The position numbers and the translations under genes are program-made. Shown piece by piece: positions 44,363 to 52,568 of a DNA stretch of 64,000 bases. The stretch spans positions 24,041 through 88,040 of the forward strand of contig CAYQNS010000001.1 of the NCBI GenBank assembly GCA_964418755.1, read 5' to 3'. Source of the stretch: 4572-123 sp964418755. GTDB lineage: Bacteria > Desulfobacterota > Desulfobacteria > Desulfobacterales > 4572-123. Positions within the stretch are counted from its first letter, which is position 1; each line of letters starts with the position of its first letter. A model generated the notes under the pieces. That model was given only the letters and a program-made list of their open reading frames with translations, was not told the DNA's origin and ran no database searches.

Positions 44363-45196
44363 TTATATTGCCACCGCCCTCACAACCATGCATGCCACTC
44401 CGGTCTGGAGGGGATCGTGCAGTAGTCGGTCGCCGATTTTGGCACAAGCCGCATCGCTGAGTCCAAGGGGCATGCCCGGAGCGGCAATTAAGGTATCGGG
44501 CTGGATATTTTTTTCTTTTATGATCCCATCCGAATTGGTGGCGTCAAACAATATCCGGTGGTTGTCAAGTCCGGACGCAAGAGATTTCTCAACGGCCATC
44601 TGCACGTTGTGCTGATGGTAGATGGCTTTACAGACAGCCATGCTGCGTTGCCGATCCCGGTCATAAACCGAGACTGCGGCCCCAAAATGGAGCAGTGCTG
44701 CAGCCGCGTTTTGCCCTACGGGTCCGCAGCCGATGACCAGGCATTTTTTTCCTGCAAGGCTTCCTGCCATCAGATCCAGGCCGGCGGCGAATCCCCGGGC
44801 AGTGGCCACGGTGTTGTCGATCACCCGATATTTTCCTATATTCAGAGCCACGAAGCGATGGTCGTCGGCCAGCATAACGATGTCCGCCCGGCGTTCAAAG
44901 GCCTCGGCCATGCCCGCGGCATCCGTATGCTCTGTGACAAACGTATTAAATCCCATATGTTCCGTAATCCGGCCGACTGCATCGCCAAAGCCGTAGATTA
45001 CCCCCTGGCCGCAGGTCATGGGAATGATGCCGATACGGATCGTAGCGATACGGCCGGCAAGGGATTTCGGATCAATTCCGTGGGCATGGCAGGCAATTCC
45101 CAGTAATGTCCTGCCGGTTCGAGCCCGCAGCAGTACGTCATACTCCTGAAGTCCGGTGCCGATGTCATTGATATCAGTTCTTTTCAGGCGGGTCAT
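44363..45196 (-). CDS. pylD: 3-methylornithyl-N6-lysine dehydrogenase (pyrrolysine biosynthesis)
   Basis: A 277-residue NAD-dependent enzyme that oxidises 3-methylornithyl-lysine so that the pyrroline ring can close. It has IGIIPMTCGQGVIYGFGDAV, NTVATARGFAAGLDLMAG and the Rossmann loop CLVIGCGPVGQNAAAAL, as in PylD. Its ATG overlaps the pylC stop by 4 bp. It acts after PylB and PylC in making pyrrolysine from two lysines. Confidence 0.92.
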   Translation of the reverse strand: MTRLKRTDINDIGTGLQEYDVLLRARTGRTLLGIACHAHGIDPKSLAGRIATIRIGIIPMTCGQGVIYGFGDAVGRITEHMGFNTFVTEHTDAAGMAEAFERRADIVMLADDHRFVALNIGKYRVIDNTVATARGFAAGLDLMAGSLAGKKCLVIGCGPVGQNAAAALLHFGAAVSVYDRDRQRSMAVCKAIYHQHNVQMAVEKSLASGLDNHRILFDATNSDGIIKEKNIQPDTLIAAPGMPLGLSDAACAKIGDRLLHDPLQTGVACMVVRAVAI

Positions 45197-46359
45197 TGTT
45201 TTTTCCCCTCGATTGCTTCCGGGCCCGCATCCAGCACACGGCTGATGCCGAATTTTTTACAGATCCGGTTAACCACCTTGCGGCTTTTGGCCGAAGCCTT
45301 TTTCCGGTCGGGTGCGGTGATGATCAGGGTCGCAACCCAGTTGTCACCTCCGGGGGCATAGTTGGTGAGGGCTTCATCGGCTCCGAAAAAGTCAGTATGC
45401 AGATGCAACGGTCCGGCCGTGCTCATGATATGTTCACCCGGAATTTCCAGTAAATCCGGCGACACCCGTATATGTTCATATACCACTCCTATATTTTGAG
45501 CCGGGCAAAACGGTGCAACACTTCCGGAAAGTGTCAGCTCTCCCAGCGCTTGTAACATATTCAGGCCGGTGGACCGGAAAACAGCGGTGGGCGTCTGGCT
45601 GGGAAGCCTGGCATCTATTTCCAGTACTTTAAGGGTATTGTCATGCAATATGACTTCCACATCCATGATACCCTCAAGGGCTACGGCTTCGGCCAGGGAT
45701 AGGCCGATGGCGTTAAACTCGGCAACAAGTGTCTCATCAAGAACGGTGGGTGCGATCACCCGTTTGCAATCATACCCGGGGTCCATACCAAGGTCGGTTA
45801 CCTGAAATGCGGTATAGTTGCCGGGCCGGCCCATGACTTCCAGGGAGTAGGAGGGGCCCTCCAGAAATTCCTGCACTACCCACCGGCCCTTTGCGGATTC
45901 AATATGACAGCTGAGAGCGTCCGGGTCATTAAAAATTCGAATGCCGCTGCTTCCACTCCCGGAGCTGGGTTTGGCCAGTACCGGGAACGCACAATCAGGC
46001 CAGTAACGCGGGGCCGGTATATTGGATTTTAAAAAAAGCCGATCGGATTGTATTTTGGATGAGGAGACGGCATAGGCTTTTGGATCAAAGGCCAAAGGAA
46101 CGGCAATGGATCGGGCACGTTGGGTAATAGCGACAAGGGCTGCATCATTTTCCAGGGCCGGAATGATCAGGTCAGCGTCTTTCAACATCCGGTTTAATTC
46201 ATGGTCGGTGGTTACGTCGGCATTTACAAACCCATCGCACAGGCCGGATGCCGGGCAATCCGGTTTTTTGTCGACCAAAATAATTTCCCAGCCGGCTTTG
46301 GCTGCCAGGTAAGCCGCTTCAACGCCCTGAAGTTTTCCTCCGATGATTACGCACCGCAT
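45193..46359 (-). CDS. pylC: 3-methylornithine-L-lysine ligase (pyrrolysine biosynthesis)
   Basis: A 388-residue ATP-grasp ligase that joins 3-methylornithine to the epsilon-amine of lysine. Opening VIIGGKLQGVEAAYLAAKAG, central FPVLAKPSSGSGSSGIRIF (nucleotide loop), VVQEFLEGPSYSLEV and the metal site MDVEVILHDNTLKVLEIDAR follow the family order. It overlaps pylB by 13 bp and pylD by 4 bp, which indicates tight co-translation. Confidence 0.92.
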   Translation of the reverse strand: MRCVIIGGKLQGVEAAYLAAKAGWEIILVDKKPDCPASGLCDGFVNADVTTDHELNRMLKDADLIIPALENDAALVAITQRARSIAVPLAFDPKAYAVSSSKIQSDRLFLKSNIPAPRYWPDCAFPVLAKPSSGSGSSGIRIFNDPDALSCHIESAKGRWVVQEFLEGPSYSLEVMGRPGNYTAFQVTDLGMDPGYDCKRVIAPTVLDETLVAEFNAIGLSLAEAVALEGIMDVEVILHDNTLKVLEIDARLPSQTPTAVFRSTGLNMLQALGELTLSGSVAPFCPAQNIGVVYEHIRVSPDLLEIPGEHIMSTAGPLHLHTDFFGADEALTNYAPGGDNWVATLIITAPDRKKASAKSRKVVNRICKKFGISRVLDAGPEAIEGKKQ

Positions 46360-47462
46360 GAGCGATTTTCCCGGGCATATTGACGGAGAACGATTTCCCG
46401 GCGCTGCCTGACCCAGTCGGTATATTCCTTTTGCAATGCCGGCCGCAGACCGCTTTCCGCCAGTATGGGCAGTACACCGTCCATGGTTCTGCGGGCATCT
46501 TCGATATCAAGAGAACTCTGGGCTACGCCGGCCAGGCCCTGTCCCGGAGGGACCAGCGAGGTTACCACATTGGCGCCGGCGTCCAGCCGTTGTTTTAATC
46601 CGTCCAGACCGTCCACATCCAGTGAAGCAGGTATACATCGGTCCGGGAAAAGAAGGCGCATGACAGCCACGATCATGAATTCCCGCATGGGATCCGGCTG
46701 TATGGCGCTTTCCATGGGCGTTCCCTGCTGGGGAACAAAATTCATGACCCGGGTCTGGTCCACATCCAGATCGCGGATCGCTGCAAATGATTCAGCCACA
46801 TCCGCATCACTTTCGCCGATACCGCACAGCAGTCCTTCTTCGGTTAATATGCCGAAACCGTGAGCCAGATATTTTTTATTCAGCCGTTCTTCGTAACTCT
46901 GGCCGGTTCTGAGTTTTTTAAATAAGGCGGGGGAGTGGGTTTCCTGATAGCAGGCATACCAGTCAACTCCGGCCCGGCCCAGCTCCTCCATCACATGATC
47001 CGGGACAACCCCCGGTGATATCATGACGGGCAGGCCGGTTTTGGATTTAACGGCGGCCACCAGCTCGGACAGCTCATCAAACCCCTGCCGGCCACGATGA
47101 AAAAAGTGGGGATCTTCGCCCATGGTAAGGTCGATAAGGTGCACGCCGGATTCTGCAAGCTGACCGGCGGCTGTAATGATTTCAGATGCATTTTTGCGGT
47201 ATCGTAAAGAATCTGAATTGGAATTTCGATAAAAGCAGAAGCGGCAATTGTTGCGGCAGTAAGTGCTGATATATACAAACCCGTACAGAAAAATTTTGTC
47301 GTCGAAAAAACGCCTGCGCAGGTTTCTGGCACTTTCAAAAAGAACGCTGATATCACCGGGCACTTTAAGGCCCAGCAGGAATATGATCTCATTTTTTGAT
47401 AGAAATCGTCCGTCTGTTGCCTTGTCTATAATCGTTTTTAATTTGATGTTATCTGATTTCAT
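46347..47462 (-). CDS. pylB: 3-methylornithine synthase, radical SAM (pyrrolysine biosynthesis)
   Basis: A 371-residue radical SAM mutase converting lysine to 3-methylornithine. The cluster motif is YCRNNCRFCFYR (CxxxCxxC). HLIDLTMGEDPHFF, VMISPGVVPDHVMEELG, DWYACYQETHSPALF and NFVPQQGTPM match the PylB/BioB-like barrel. The ATG at 47462 is used; a TTG three codons earlier is possible, and neither has a strong ribosome site. The start lies inside the 3' end of the thioesterase gene (14-23 bp overlap), suggesting coupling. Confidence 0.92.
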   Translation of the reverse strand: MKSDNIKLKTIIDKATDGRFLSKNEIIFLLGLKVPGDISVLFESARNLRRRFFDDKIFLYGFVYISTYCRNNCRFCFYRNSNSDSLRYRKNASEIITAAGQLAESGVHLIDLTMGEDPHFFHRGRQGFDELSELVAAVKSKTGLPVMISPGVVPDHVMEELGRAGVDWYACYQETHSPALFKKLRTGQSYEERLNKKYLAHGFGILTEEGLLCGIGESDADVAESFAAIRDLDVDQTRVMNFVPQQGTPMESAIQPDPMREFMIVAVMRLLFPDRCIPASLDVDGLDGLKQRLDAGANVVTSLVPPGQGLAGVAQSSLDIEDARRTMDGVLPILAESGLRPALQKEYTDWVRQRREIVLRQYARENRSCGA

Positions 47463-47895
47463 TTTTTTCAAACTTTATCACTGCGTTTTTAAATTCACGG
47501 GGAACCGGTATTGGCTTGCCGGTTTTGGTTTCGATGACAACCGATACGATATGGCCGGAGTTTAAAAACCTGTCGGTGGCCGAGTTAAAAATATAAAAGT
47601 TGCTGGTAAAACTGGTATTTCCAAAAGAAGTGATTTCGGTATGGATATGAAGGCGGTCACCATAAACAGCACTGGCTTTGAATCGACTCAGGGCTTCGGC
47701 ATAGTAAATATTCATCCCGCTTTCGACGAACCAGTTGAAAGCATAGCCCACTGTTTTGAAATATTCAAGCAGGGCCATATCGAAATAGGTCAGATAGTTG
47801 CCGAAATAAACATGGGCATTGGCATCCATGTCGACAAAGCGGGGTTCAACGGAAATAAAAAAATCAGGCCGTTTTTTCATATTTCCCGAATTCAT
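47449..47895 (-). CDS. Hotdog-fold acyl-CoA thioesterase (YbgC/4-HBT-like) inside the pyl operon
   Basis: A 148-residue single hotdog domain. PRFVDMDANAHVYFGNYLTY contains the catalytic Asp of 4-hydroxybenzoyl-CoA/YbgC thioesterases; MNIYYAEALSRFKASAVYGD, TSNFYIFNSATDRFLNSGHI and the final strand VSVVIETKTGKPIPVP follow the fold. GGGAG precedes the ATG. It lies between pylSc and pylB, overlaps the pylB start, and so belongs to the pyl transcript. It is not a known pyrrolysine gene; its substrate is unknown. Confidence 0.85.
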   Translation of the reverse strand: MNSGNMKKRPDFFISVEPRFVDMDANAHVYFGNYLTYFDMALLEYFKTVGYAFNWFVESGMNIYYAEALSRFKASAVYGDRLHIHTEITSFGNTSFTSNFYIFNSATDRFLNSGHIVSVVIETKTGKPIPVPREFKNAVIKFEKNEIR

Positions 47896-48063
47896 CGGCT
47901 TGCTCCCGATCCATGCCGTAAAATTTTATTTAATTCCCGATAATTTGTACTCTGCAACTTGCAATCCGTAATTAATTATATTTCAAATAGTTATATTTAG
48001 ACCCAATCATTATAATCGTGGAATGATTTTTGACCGTGTAACGGGGAACGTCATTTTCGCAGT

Positions 48064-48906
48064 CTATATATTCAACCGGATGCCATCCAGATATGTCAGG
48101 CTGCGGCCCATTTTGGCCAGGCTTTTTTCGTTTTCGGTAACCATCAAAAGCCGTTCGAGCCCGAACCCGATGCCCACCCATGGTTCGGCTATTTTCCAGG
48201 GCCGGTCAAGCGGATGCGGCCCCATGGCACCGGACCCGACTTCGATACGATCTTCACCGCCGACTACATCTATGGTTTCACCGTAAACTTCCGATTTTTC
48301 AGTTTCAAAATCATACCCCTTCAATTGAGCGGCGTCGGCCACTACTTTGGCCAGTTCCCTGAGTCTCCGGGAGCGGTCTTCCATGGGCAGCCCGAATTCA
48401 GTCAGGTTCAGCATGGTAAATTCACCGGCATGTTTGGCCCCCTGTGTTTCTTTACGAAAACAGGGCCCGATCTCAAAGATTGAAACCGGTTTTTCCCAAA
48501 GGCGCAGCAGGTCTTTCAGGATATAATACAGGTGAGGAGCCAGCATGGGGCGCAGACATTGATTTTTTCCAAGCCAGTAAACCTGGGCTGCCAGGGGATG
48601 ATCATCACCGATGGTCATTTTGGCCAGTAACCCTCTGGCCATGATGATCGGGGTGGTGACCTGAACAAAACTATTGTCTAAAAGCGCCTGGGTCAAACGG
48701 GTTTCGAGTTTGAGGAGCCGGGGCCGGAGATGGATGTCACGGTATTGCTGCAGTCTTTCCCTCTGGCGTTTGACCAGTGTTTTTTCCAGCACCTGGTATT
48801 GTTTGTCGCGCTCGCCGGGCTTGTCAAAAAACAAGTTCAGCCTGGCATCATCGGCATCAAGATCCAATAATCGTTTGCGCTGTATTTCAGACCATGTCAC
48901 CGCCAC
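48064..48906 (-). CDS. pylSc: Pyrrolysyl-tRNA synthetase catalytic subunit
   Basis: A 280-residue class II synthetase core without the N-terminal domain. Motif 2 region FEIGPCFRKETQGAKHAGEF, the Asn that recognises pyrrolysine in TMLNLTEFG, the mobile-loop Tyr in SEVYGETIDV and motif 3 WVGIGFGLERLLMV are all present, with LTQALLDNSFVQVTTPIIMA upstream. Start: GTG at 48906, six bases after GGAGG. It begins 38 bp after the tRNA-Pyl gene. It ends in TAG, the codon its own product helps decode, with 17 sense codons before the next TAA. Confidence 0.94.
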   Translation of the reverse strand: MAVTWSEIQRKRLLDLDADDARLNLFFDKPGERDKQYQVLEKTLVKRQRERLQQYRDIHLRPRLLKLETRLTQALLDNSFVQVTTPIIMARGLLAKMTIGDDHPLAAQVYWLGKNQCLRPMLAPHLYYILKDLLRLWEKPVSIFEIGPCFRKETQGAKHAGEFTMLNLTEFGLPMEDRSRRLRELAKVVADAAQLKGYDFETEKSEVYGETIDVVGGEDRIEVGSGAMGPHPLDRPWKIAEPWVGIGFGLERLLMVTENEKSLAKMGRSLTYLDGIRLNI

Positions 48907-48944
48907 CAGAGTCCTCCATTTCCCTTTTTTTTGCTTCTAAAAAG

Positions 48945-49018
48945 TGGCGGGGAGCCCGGGAGTTGCACCCGGCTAAGTGGATTTAGAGTCCACACGATCT
49001 CATATCGATCCACCCCCC
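48945..49018 (-). tRNA. pylT: tRNA-Pyl (anticodon CUA)
   Basis: A 74-nt gene including an encoded CCA. The acceptor stem GGGGGGT pairs with GCTCCCC, the discriminator is G, the anticodon arm is GTGGA-CTCTAAA-TCCAC with CTA anticodon, and the T-arm is CCGGG with loop TGCAACT. The D-arm GATC/GATC has no GG, and the T-loop lacks TTC; both absences are trademarks of tRNA-Pyl. It closely resembles the bacterial Desulfitobacterium form as I recall it. It sits directly upstream of pylSc. Confidence 0.95.
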
Positions 49019-49120
49019 GCAAACATATATGGTTGACAACGGTCATCAACTAAACCGGTATCCATCATCAGGTCCCTAAAAAACAACCCGAAGAATCTTT
49101 CCATAGCAAATTTTGCCGTT

Positions 49121-49149
49121 GCTATACACTCTTTCAATCTGTTTGTCAA
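49121..49149 (-). promoter_or_regulatory. Sigma-70 promoter of the pylT-pyl operon
   Basis: On the minus strand TTGACA (49149-49144) and TATAGC (49126-49121) are separated by 17 bases. The predicted start near 49114 gives a 96-nt leader before the tRNA, so tRNA and pyl mRNA probably share one transcript. Confidence 0.68.
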
Positions 49150-49425
49150 AGCATCTGTTAAGAATTTAAAAAAAATGAAAGACATATTTATGGCCGGATA
49201 TTCATAGTTTCAAAAAAATCGAGGGATGTTTGACTTGAATTTTAAAACAAATTTTTAAATCGGGATAGTGTTTTGACAACTGTTTTCTTTTAATTTTTCA
49301 TTGACAAAAACTACAAAAAAATGGAGAATAAAAGATTCAAATGATATATGAAATTTTCCCCGGCGCTTTTTTTATAACGCACCAGACACCAGTGGTATAC
49401 CGGATAGCGCGAATGGAGAGCGCAC
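49150..49425. other. Intergenic region between pyl operon and liv remnant
   Basis: Mostly AT-rich and unassigned. The last 60 bp before 49426 are recognisably similar to the 60 bp in front of livG at 51849 (both read CGGATAGCGCGAATGGAGAG-like), so the duplicated liv segment extends upstream of the coding sequence. Confidence 0.6.
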
Positions 49426-49665
49426 ATGCTCAAGGCGATTAATGTTACCAAAAAATTCGGGGAACTCAAAGCTGTGAACAATCTTAGCTTTGAAGTGCAT
49501 GAAGGACAGGTCTTTGGTATTGCCGGTCCCAACGGTGCCGGCAAATCGACGCTTTACAACCTGATCACCGGTTTTCACTCCTACGAGGGCACCATTGAAT
49601 TTAAGGGCAGCAAAGACGATGCATTAAACAATGAGGATTTAAAAGAAATTTTTCTTGGGTTGTAG
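49426..49665 (+). pseudogene. livG'-'livF deletion chimera (ABC ATPase remnant)
   Basis: A 79-codon frame. Codons 1-58 are the LivG N-terminus (MLKAINVTKKFGELKAVNN, Walker A GPNGAGKST); the last 20 or so (SKDDALNNEDLKEIFLGL) are the LivF C-terminus. Everything between, including Q-loop, signature and Walker B, is gone. The joint falls at GGGCA, present in both livG (52029-52033) and livF (53196-53200). The livG-like part differs from livG at 51849 at many third positions, while the livF-like part is nearly identical to 53195 onward. It cannot be a working ATPase. The stop is TAG where livF has TAA. Confidence 0.9.
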
Positions 49666-49690
49666 GGGATCCCTAATACGGAGTAAAAAG

Positions 49691-50821
49691 ATGGTTTTTG
49701 AAATAATCGATGTGACTATAAGCGGTCTTAAAGACAATCAACTGACTACTCAAATTCAGGCCATTGTTGAAAAACAATATGATCTGGGCCCACTGACCCG
49801 CATCAGGGAGATATTCGGCGGATTCGTCAACAGAAGCTATGCCGTCTGGATGGGGCAACAGGGACGGGCAAAGAAGTTTTTCATGCGCGAATACAGCCCC
49901 GACATCGCCGAAAGCGAGATTCGGTTCGAGCATGCCCTGCTGAACCATTTGCGGGAAAACGGCCTTGACATTGTTTCGGGTGTTCTTCCATGCCGGGATG
50001 GATCGACATTTGTCACAACATCGGTTAAGGGGCGGAAGGCAACCTACTGGGCACTGTTTGAATTTCTTGAAGGGGATGATCCGTACACCTGGGTCAAAAC
50101 GGATCTGACCGATGCCGAGTTTATCAGTGCTGCAAGCATTCTGGCACGGCTGCATCATGCCGGCCGGGATTTTGTCAAACCCGAGGGCGCCGACCGGGCC
50201 CAGCCCCGGATTATGGAATTTATCCCTACTTTCAAAAGCATTTTTTCCGGCTATGCACTGCAGGCCGGCGACAGACGTTGCGACAGGCTGTTCAAAACGA
50301 ACATAGACCGGATTTTTTCCGTTATTGACAACTGCATGGCCGCCGAAAAAAACTATGGCGGCATGCTGGAAGTGCCCGTACATTGTGACTTTCATCCCGG
50401 CAACCTTAAATACAAAAATGAAAAGGGGGTCGGCATCTTTGATTTTGACTGGTCAAAGATCGATTACCGGGTGTTTGATGTGGCCCTGGGGCTGGTCTAT
50501 TTTACCAGTGAATGGAACGGAAGTGCGGCCGGCAGTCTGCGGATGGATAAATTTGCGCTTTTCTTAAAAAGTTACAATGAGCAATGCACCTTACTTGACG
50601 GCATCGAACCGCTGACGAAAAAGGAGCCCGAAAACCTGATACCCATGCTGGCAACCGGAAACCTGTACGTACTCAACTGGGATCTGATGGATTTTTATGA
50701 AACCGAGAACTTGGATGATGACGAATATTACACCTATATCGAGCATAATATTCTTTTAATGCACTGGATAGAGGCCCATTTTGCCGATATCAGTCAGGTC
50801 ATTCAAACGGTCTGCACATAA
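49691..50821 (+). CDS. APH-fold phosphotransferase, copy 2, with LivH-derived N-terminus
   Basis: A 376-residue kinase, about 87% identical by eye to the product at 13016-14128 from KDNQLTTQIQ onward. Catalytic loop HCDFHPGN and FDFDWSKID are intact. The first 13 residues, MVFEIIDVTISGL, together with the ribosome site CGGAGTAAAAAG, are those of livH (53281). The joint is at TCTTA, shared by both parents. The frame is full length, and most changes from copy 1 are conservative, so it is probably functional. It lies between the livG'-'livF remnant and uspA. Substrate unknown. Confidence 0.88.
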   Translation: MVFEIIDVTISGLKDNQLTTQIQAIVEKQYDLGPLTRIREIFGGFVNRSYAVWMGQQGRAKKFFMREYSPDIAESEIRFEHALLNHLRENGLDIVSGVLPCRDGSTFVTTSVKGRKATYWALFEFLEGDDPYTWVKTDLTDAEFISAASILARLHHAGRDFVKPEGADRAQPRIMEFIPTFKSIFSGYALQAGDRRCDRLFKTNIDRIFSVIDNCMAAEKNYGGMLEVPVHCDFHPGNLKYKNEKGVGIFDFDWSKIDYRVFDVALGLVYFTSEWNGSAAGSLRMDKFALFLKSYNEQCTLLDGIEPLTKKEPENLIPMLATGNLYVLNWDLMDFYETENLDDDEYYTYIEHNILLMHWIEAHFADISQVIQTVCT

Positions 50822-50946
50822 GACGGCAGGTTGTTCCGGTGAGAGAACAATTTTCGGGGGTTTCGGTCAGGCATTAACTATGATAATTGTAAAAGATGCA
50901 AATATAAGTTGTTTTATGGAAACCTGATACACGACATGAGGGTACT

Positions 50947-51339
50947 ATGGAAATTATGGTAGGTTATGACGATTCGGGAGTGGCCAAAGATGCGCTGGAT
51001 ATTGCCATGCAGCACGCGATCGCTTTTGATGCCAGGGTACATATAGTAACATCCATGGTTGGTGGAGTAGATGTTCCCAGAAAAGAGTTCGACCGGGTTG
51101 AAAAAAAATTAAAGTATTCCGAATCTCTTTTTAAAGACAAAAAAATTCCGTGTAAAACCCATCTCCTGGTGCGCGGACTGGAAGCCGGTGAAGACCTGGT
51201 TCAATTAGCCAAGGATACAGATATAGATGAAATTGTGATCGGCATCAAAAGAAGATCTAAAGTCGGCAAACTTTTGTTCGGCTCAACAGCTCAATACATA
51301 ATTCTGCATGCGACCTGTCCGGTGCTTACCATCAAGTAG
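50947..51339 (+). CDS. Universal stress protein family (UspA-like)
   Basis: A 130-residue single Usp domain. It starts MEIMVGYDDSGVAKDALDIA and ends with the nucleotide-binding stretch VIGIKRRSKVGKLLFGSTAQ and TCPVLTIK, matching the G-x2-G-x9-G(S/T) ATP-binding form with an RR in place of small residues. GAGG precedes the ATG. It is flanked by the kinase copy and the liv operon. The stop is TAG, with TAA three codons later. Confidence 0.9.
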   Translation: MEIMVGYDDSGVAKDALDIAMQHAIAFDARVHIVTSMVGGVDVPRKEFDRVEKKLKYSESLFKDKKIPCKTHLLVRGLEAGEDLVQLAKDTDIDEIVIGIKRRSKVGKLLFGSTAQYIILHATCPVLTIK

Positions 51340-51848
51340 CGGCTTTTTTAATAAAAATAACCCTTCCGGGGTCAAAGGTTGGTTTCTGACGCAGCTGTTC
51401 GCCCTGTTAAATGCAAAGCCTATTGAACTGGAACTCCCCCATGCATGATATGTGGGTGAAGGGTAAGCTCAAACGCTGACGCTTGAATCTGTGAATTCTT
51501 GACAAAAGCAACTTTAAAATAAGTTTGTAAATGGCTGGACATAATTTTCTTGCAATTCTCTGCTAAAAAAGCTATAGATCGGGTGATAATTAAATAAAAA
51601 ATGTATTTTTCTTTCAAGCTTTTGCAACCATGCTTTTCAGGCATGATTTTATATGGTTCTTCGCTGTTTCAAATGAGACTGTATTCAGTTGCTTTTACCC
51701 ATTCGAAATAGCAAAGGGCCTTTTCTTTGCACCATGAGGCCACGGAGCAAAGGCGGTTTTAAAATTATTTGAAGAGATCCTGCCGATTTTTTTCTATAGC
51801 GCATGAGAGCACCGGTGATATGCCGGACAACGCAAACGGAGAGCTGAC
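51340..51848. other. 509-bp gap upstream of livG
   Basis: No gene is supported. GCAAAG and CTTTGC form a short hairpin at 51714-51733. A TTGACA at 51499 has no matching -10. The final 60 bp share sequence with the region before the livG' remnant and contain the livG ribosome site (GGAGAG). Confidence 0.5.
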
Positions 51849-52568
51849 ATGCTCAAAGCTAAAAATGTTACCAAAAAATTCGGTGAACTTGTTGCTGTCA
51901 ATGACTTGAGCTTTGAAGTCAAAAAAGGGCAGGTATATGGCATTGCAGGGCCCAACGGAGCAGGCAAGTCAACCGTATATAATCTGATCACAGGCAATTA
52001 CAGCTATGAGGGCAAGATCGAATTTAACGGGCAAGACATCACCGGTCTCCTCCCCCACCGCATTGCAAAAGCAGGCATTGCACGCACCTTTCAGATACCT
52101 GAAACATTTCCAAGCCTTACCGTACAAAAAAGCATCCGTGTCGGGAGCCGTTTCGGCGCAAAGGGCGGTCTGGATTTGAAACACTCCGATGAAATGATAA
52201 ATTTTGTCGGTCTTGAGGAGGAGCGCTTTCAGAACACCGGGCTTTTAAGCCTGCTTGGAAAGAAAAAACTGATGATCGGTGCCGCTCTGGCTACAAAGCC
52301 TGAAATCCTCATGCTTGACGAACCCATGGCAGGTTCCAACACCCATGAGATTATGAGTATGATGGATCTTATCAAAAAGATCAATCAGGAACTCGGGATC
52401 ACTATTATTATTATCGAACATTTTATGAAAGTGCTTACCGAACTTACAGAAACTCTTTTAATTATTGAGTCGGGCACTAAAATTTGCTGTGACAAGCCTG
52501 AAATCGTAACCAGTGACCCTAGGGTTATCAAATCTTATCTGGGTGATGCCTATGCTGAAAGTAAATAA
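51849..52568 (+). CDS. livG: Branched-chain amino acid-type ABC importer ATPase LivG
   Basis: A 239-residue ATPase. Walker A GPNGAGKST, Q-loop IARTFQIPETFPSLTV, Walker B ILMLDEPMAG and switch His in IIIIEHFMKV are present. The signature region reads LLSLLGKKKLMIGAALATKP where LivG proteins normally have a LxYGxQRRLEIARAL stretch, so the LSGGQ-type motif is degenerate. It is first of the livGFHMK cluster and overlaps livF by 17 bp. The family imports leucine-type amino acids, amides or short-chain compounds; the substrate here is not known. Confidence 0.92.
   Translation: MLKAKNVTKKFGELVAVNDLSFEVKKGQVYGIAGPNGAGKSTVYNLITGNYSYEGKIEFNGQDITGLLPHRIAKAGIARTFQIPETFPSLTVQKSIRVGSRFGAKGGLDLKHSDEMINFVGLEEERFQNTGLLSLLGKKKLMIGAALATKPEILMLDEPMAGSNTHEIMSMMDLIKKINQELGITIIIIEHFMKVLTELTETLLIIESGTKICCDKPEIVTSDPRVIKSYLGDAYAESK

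Noticed and set aside
51420..51644. 74-codon minus-strand frame upstream of livG
   Set aside because: Low-complexity composition and no ribosome site; coding cannot be supported.
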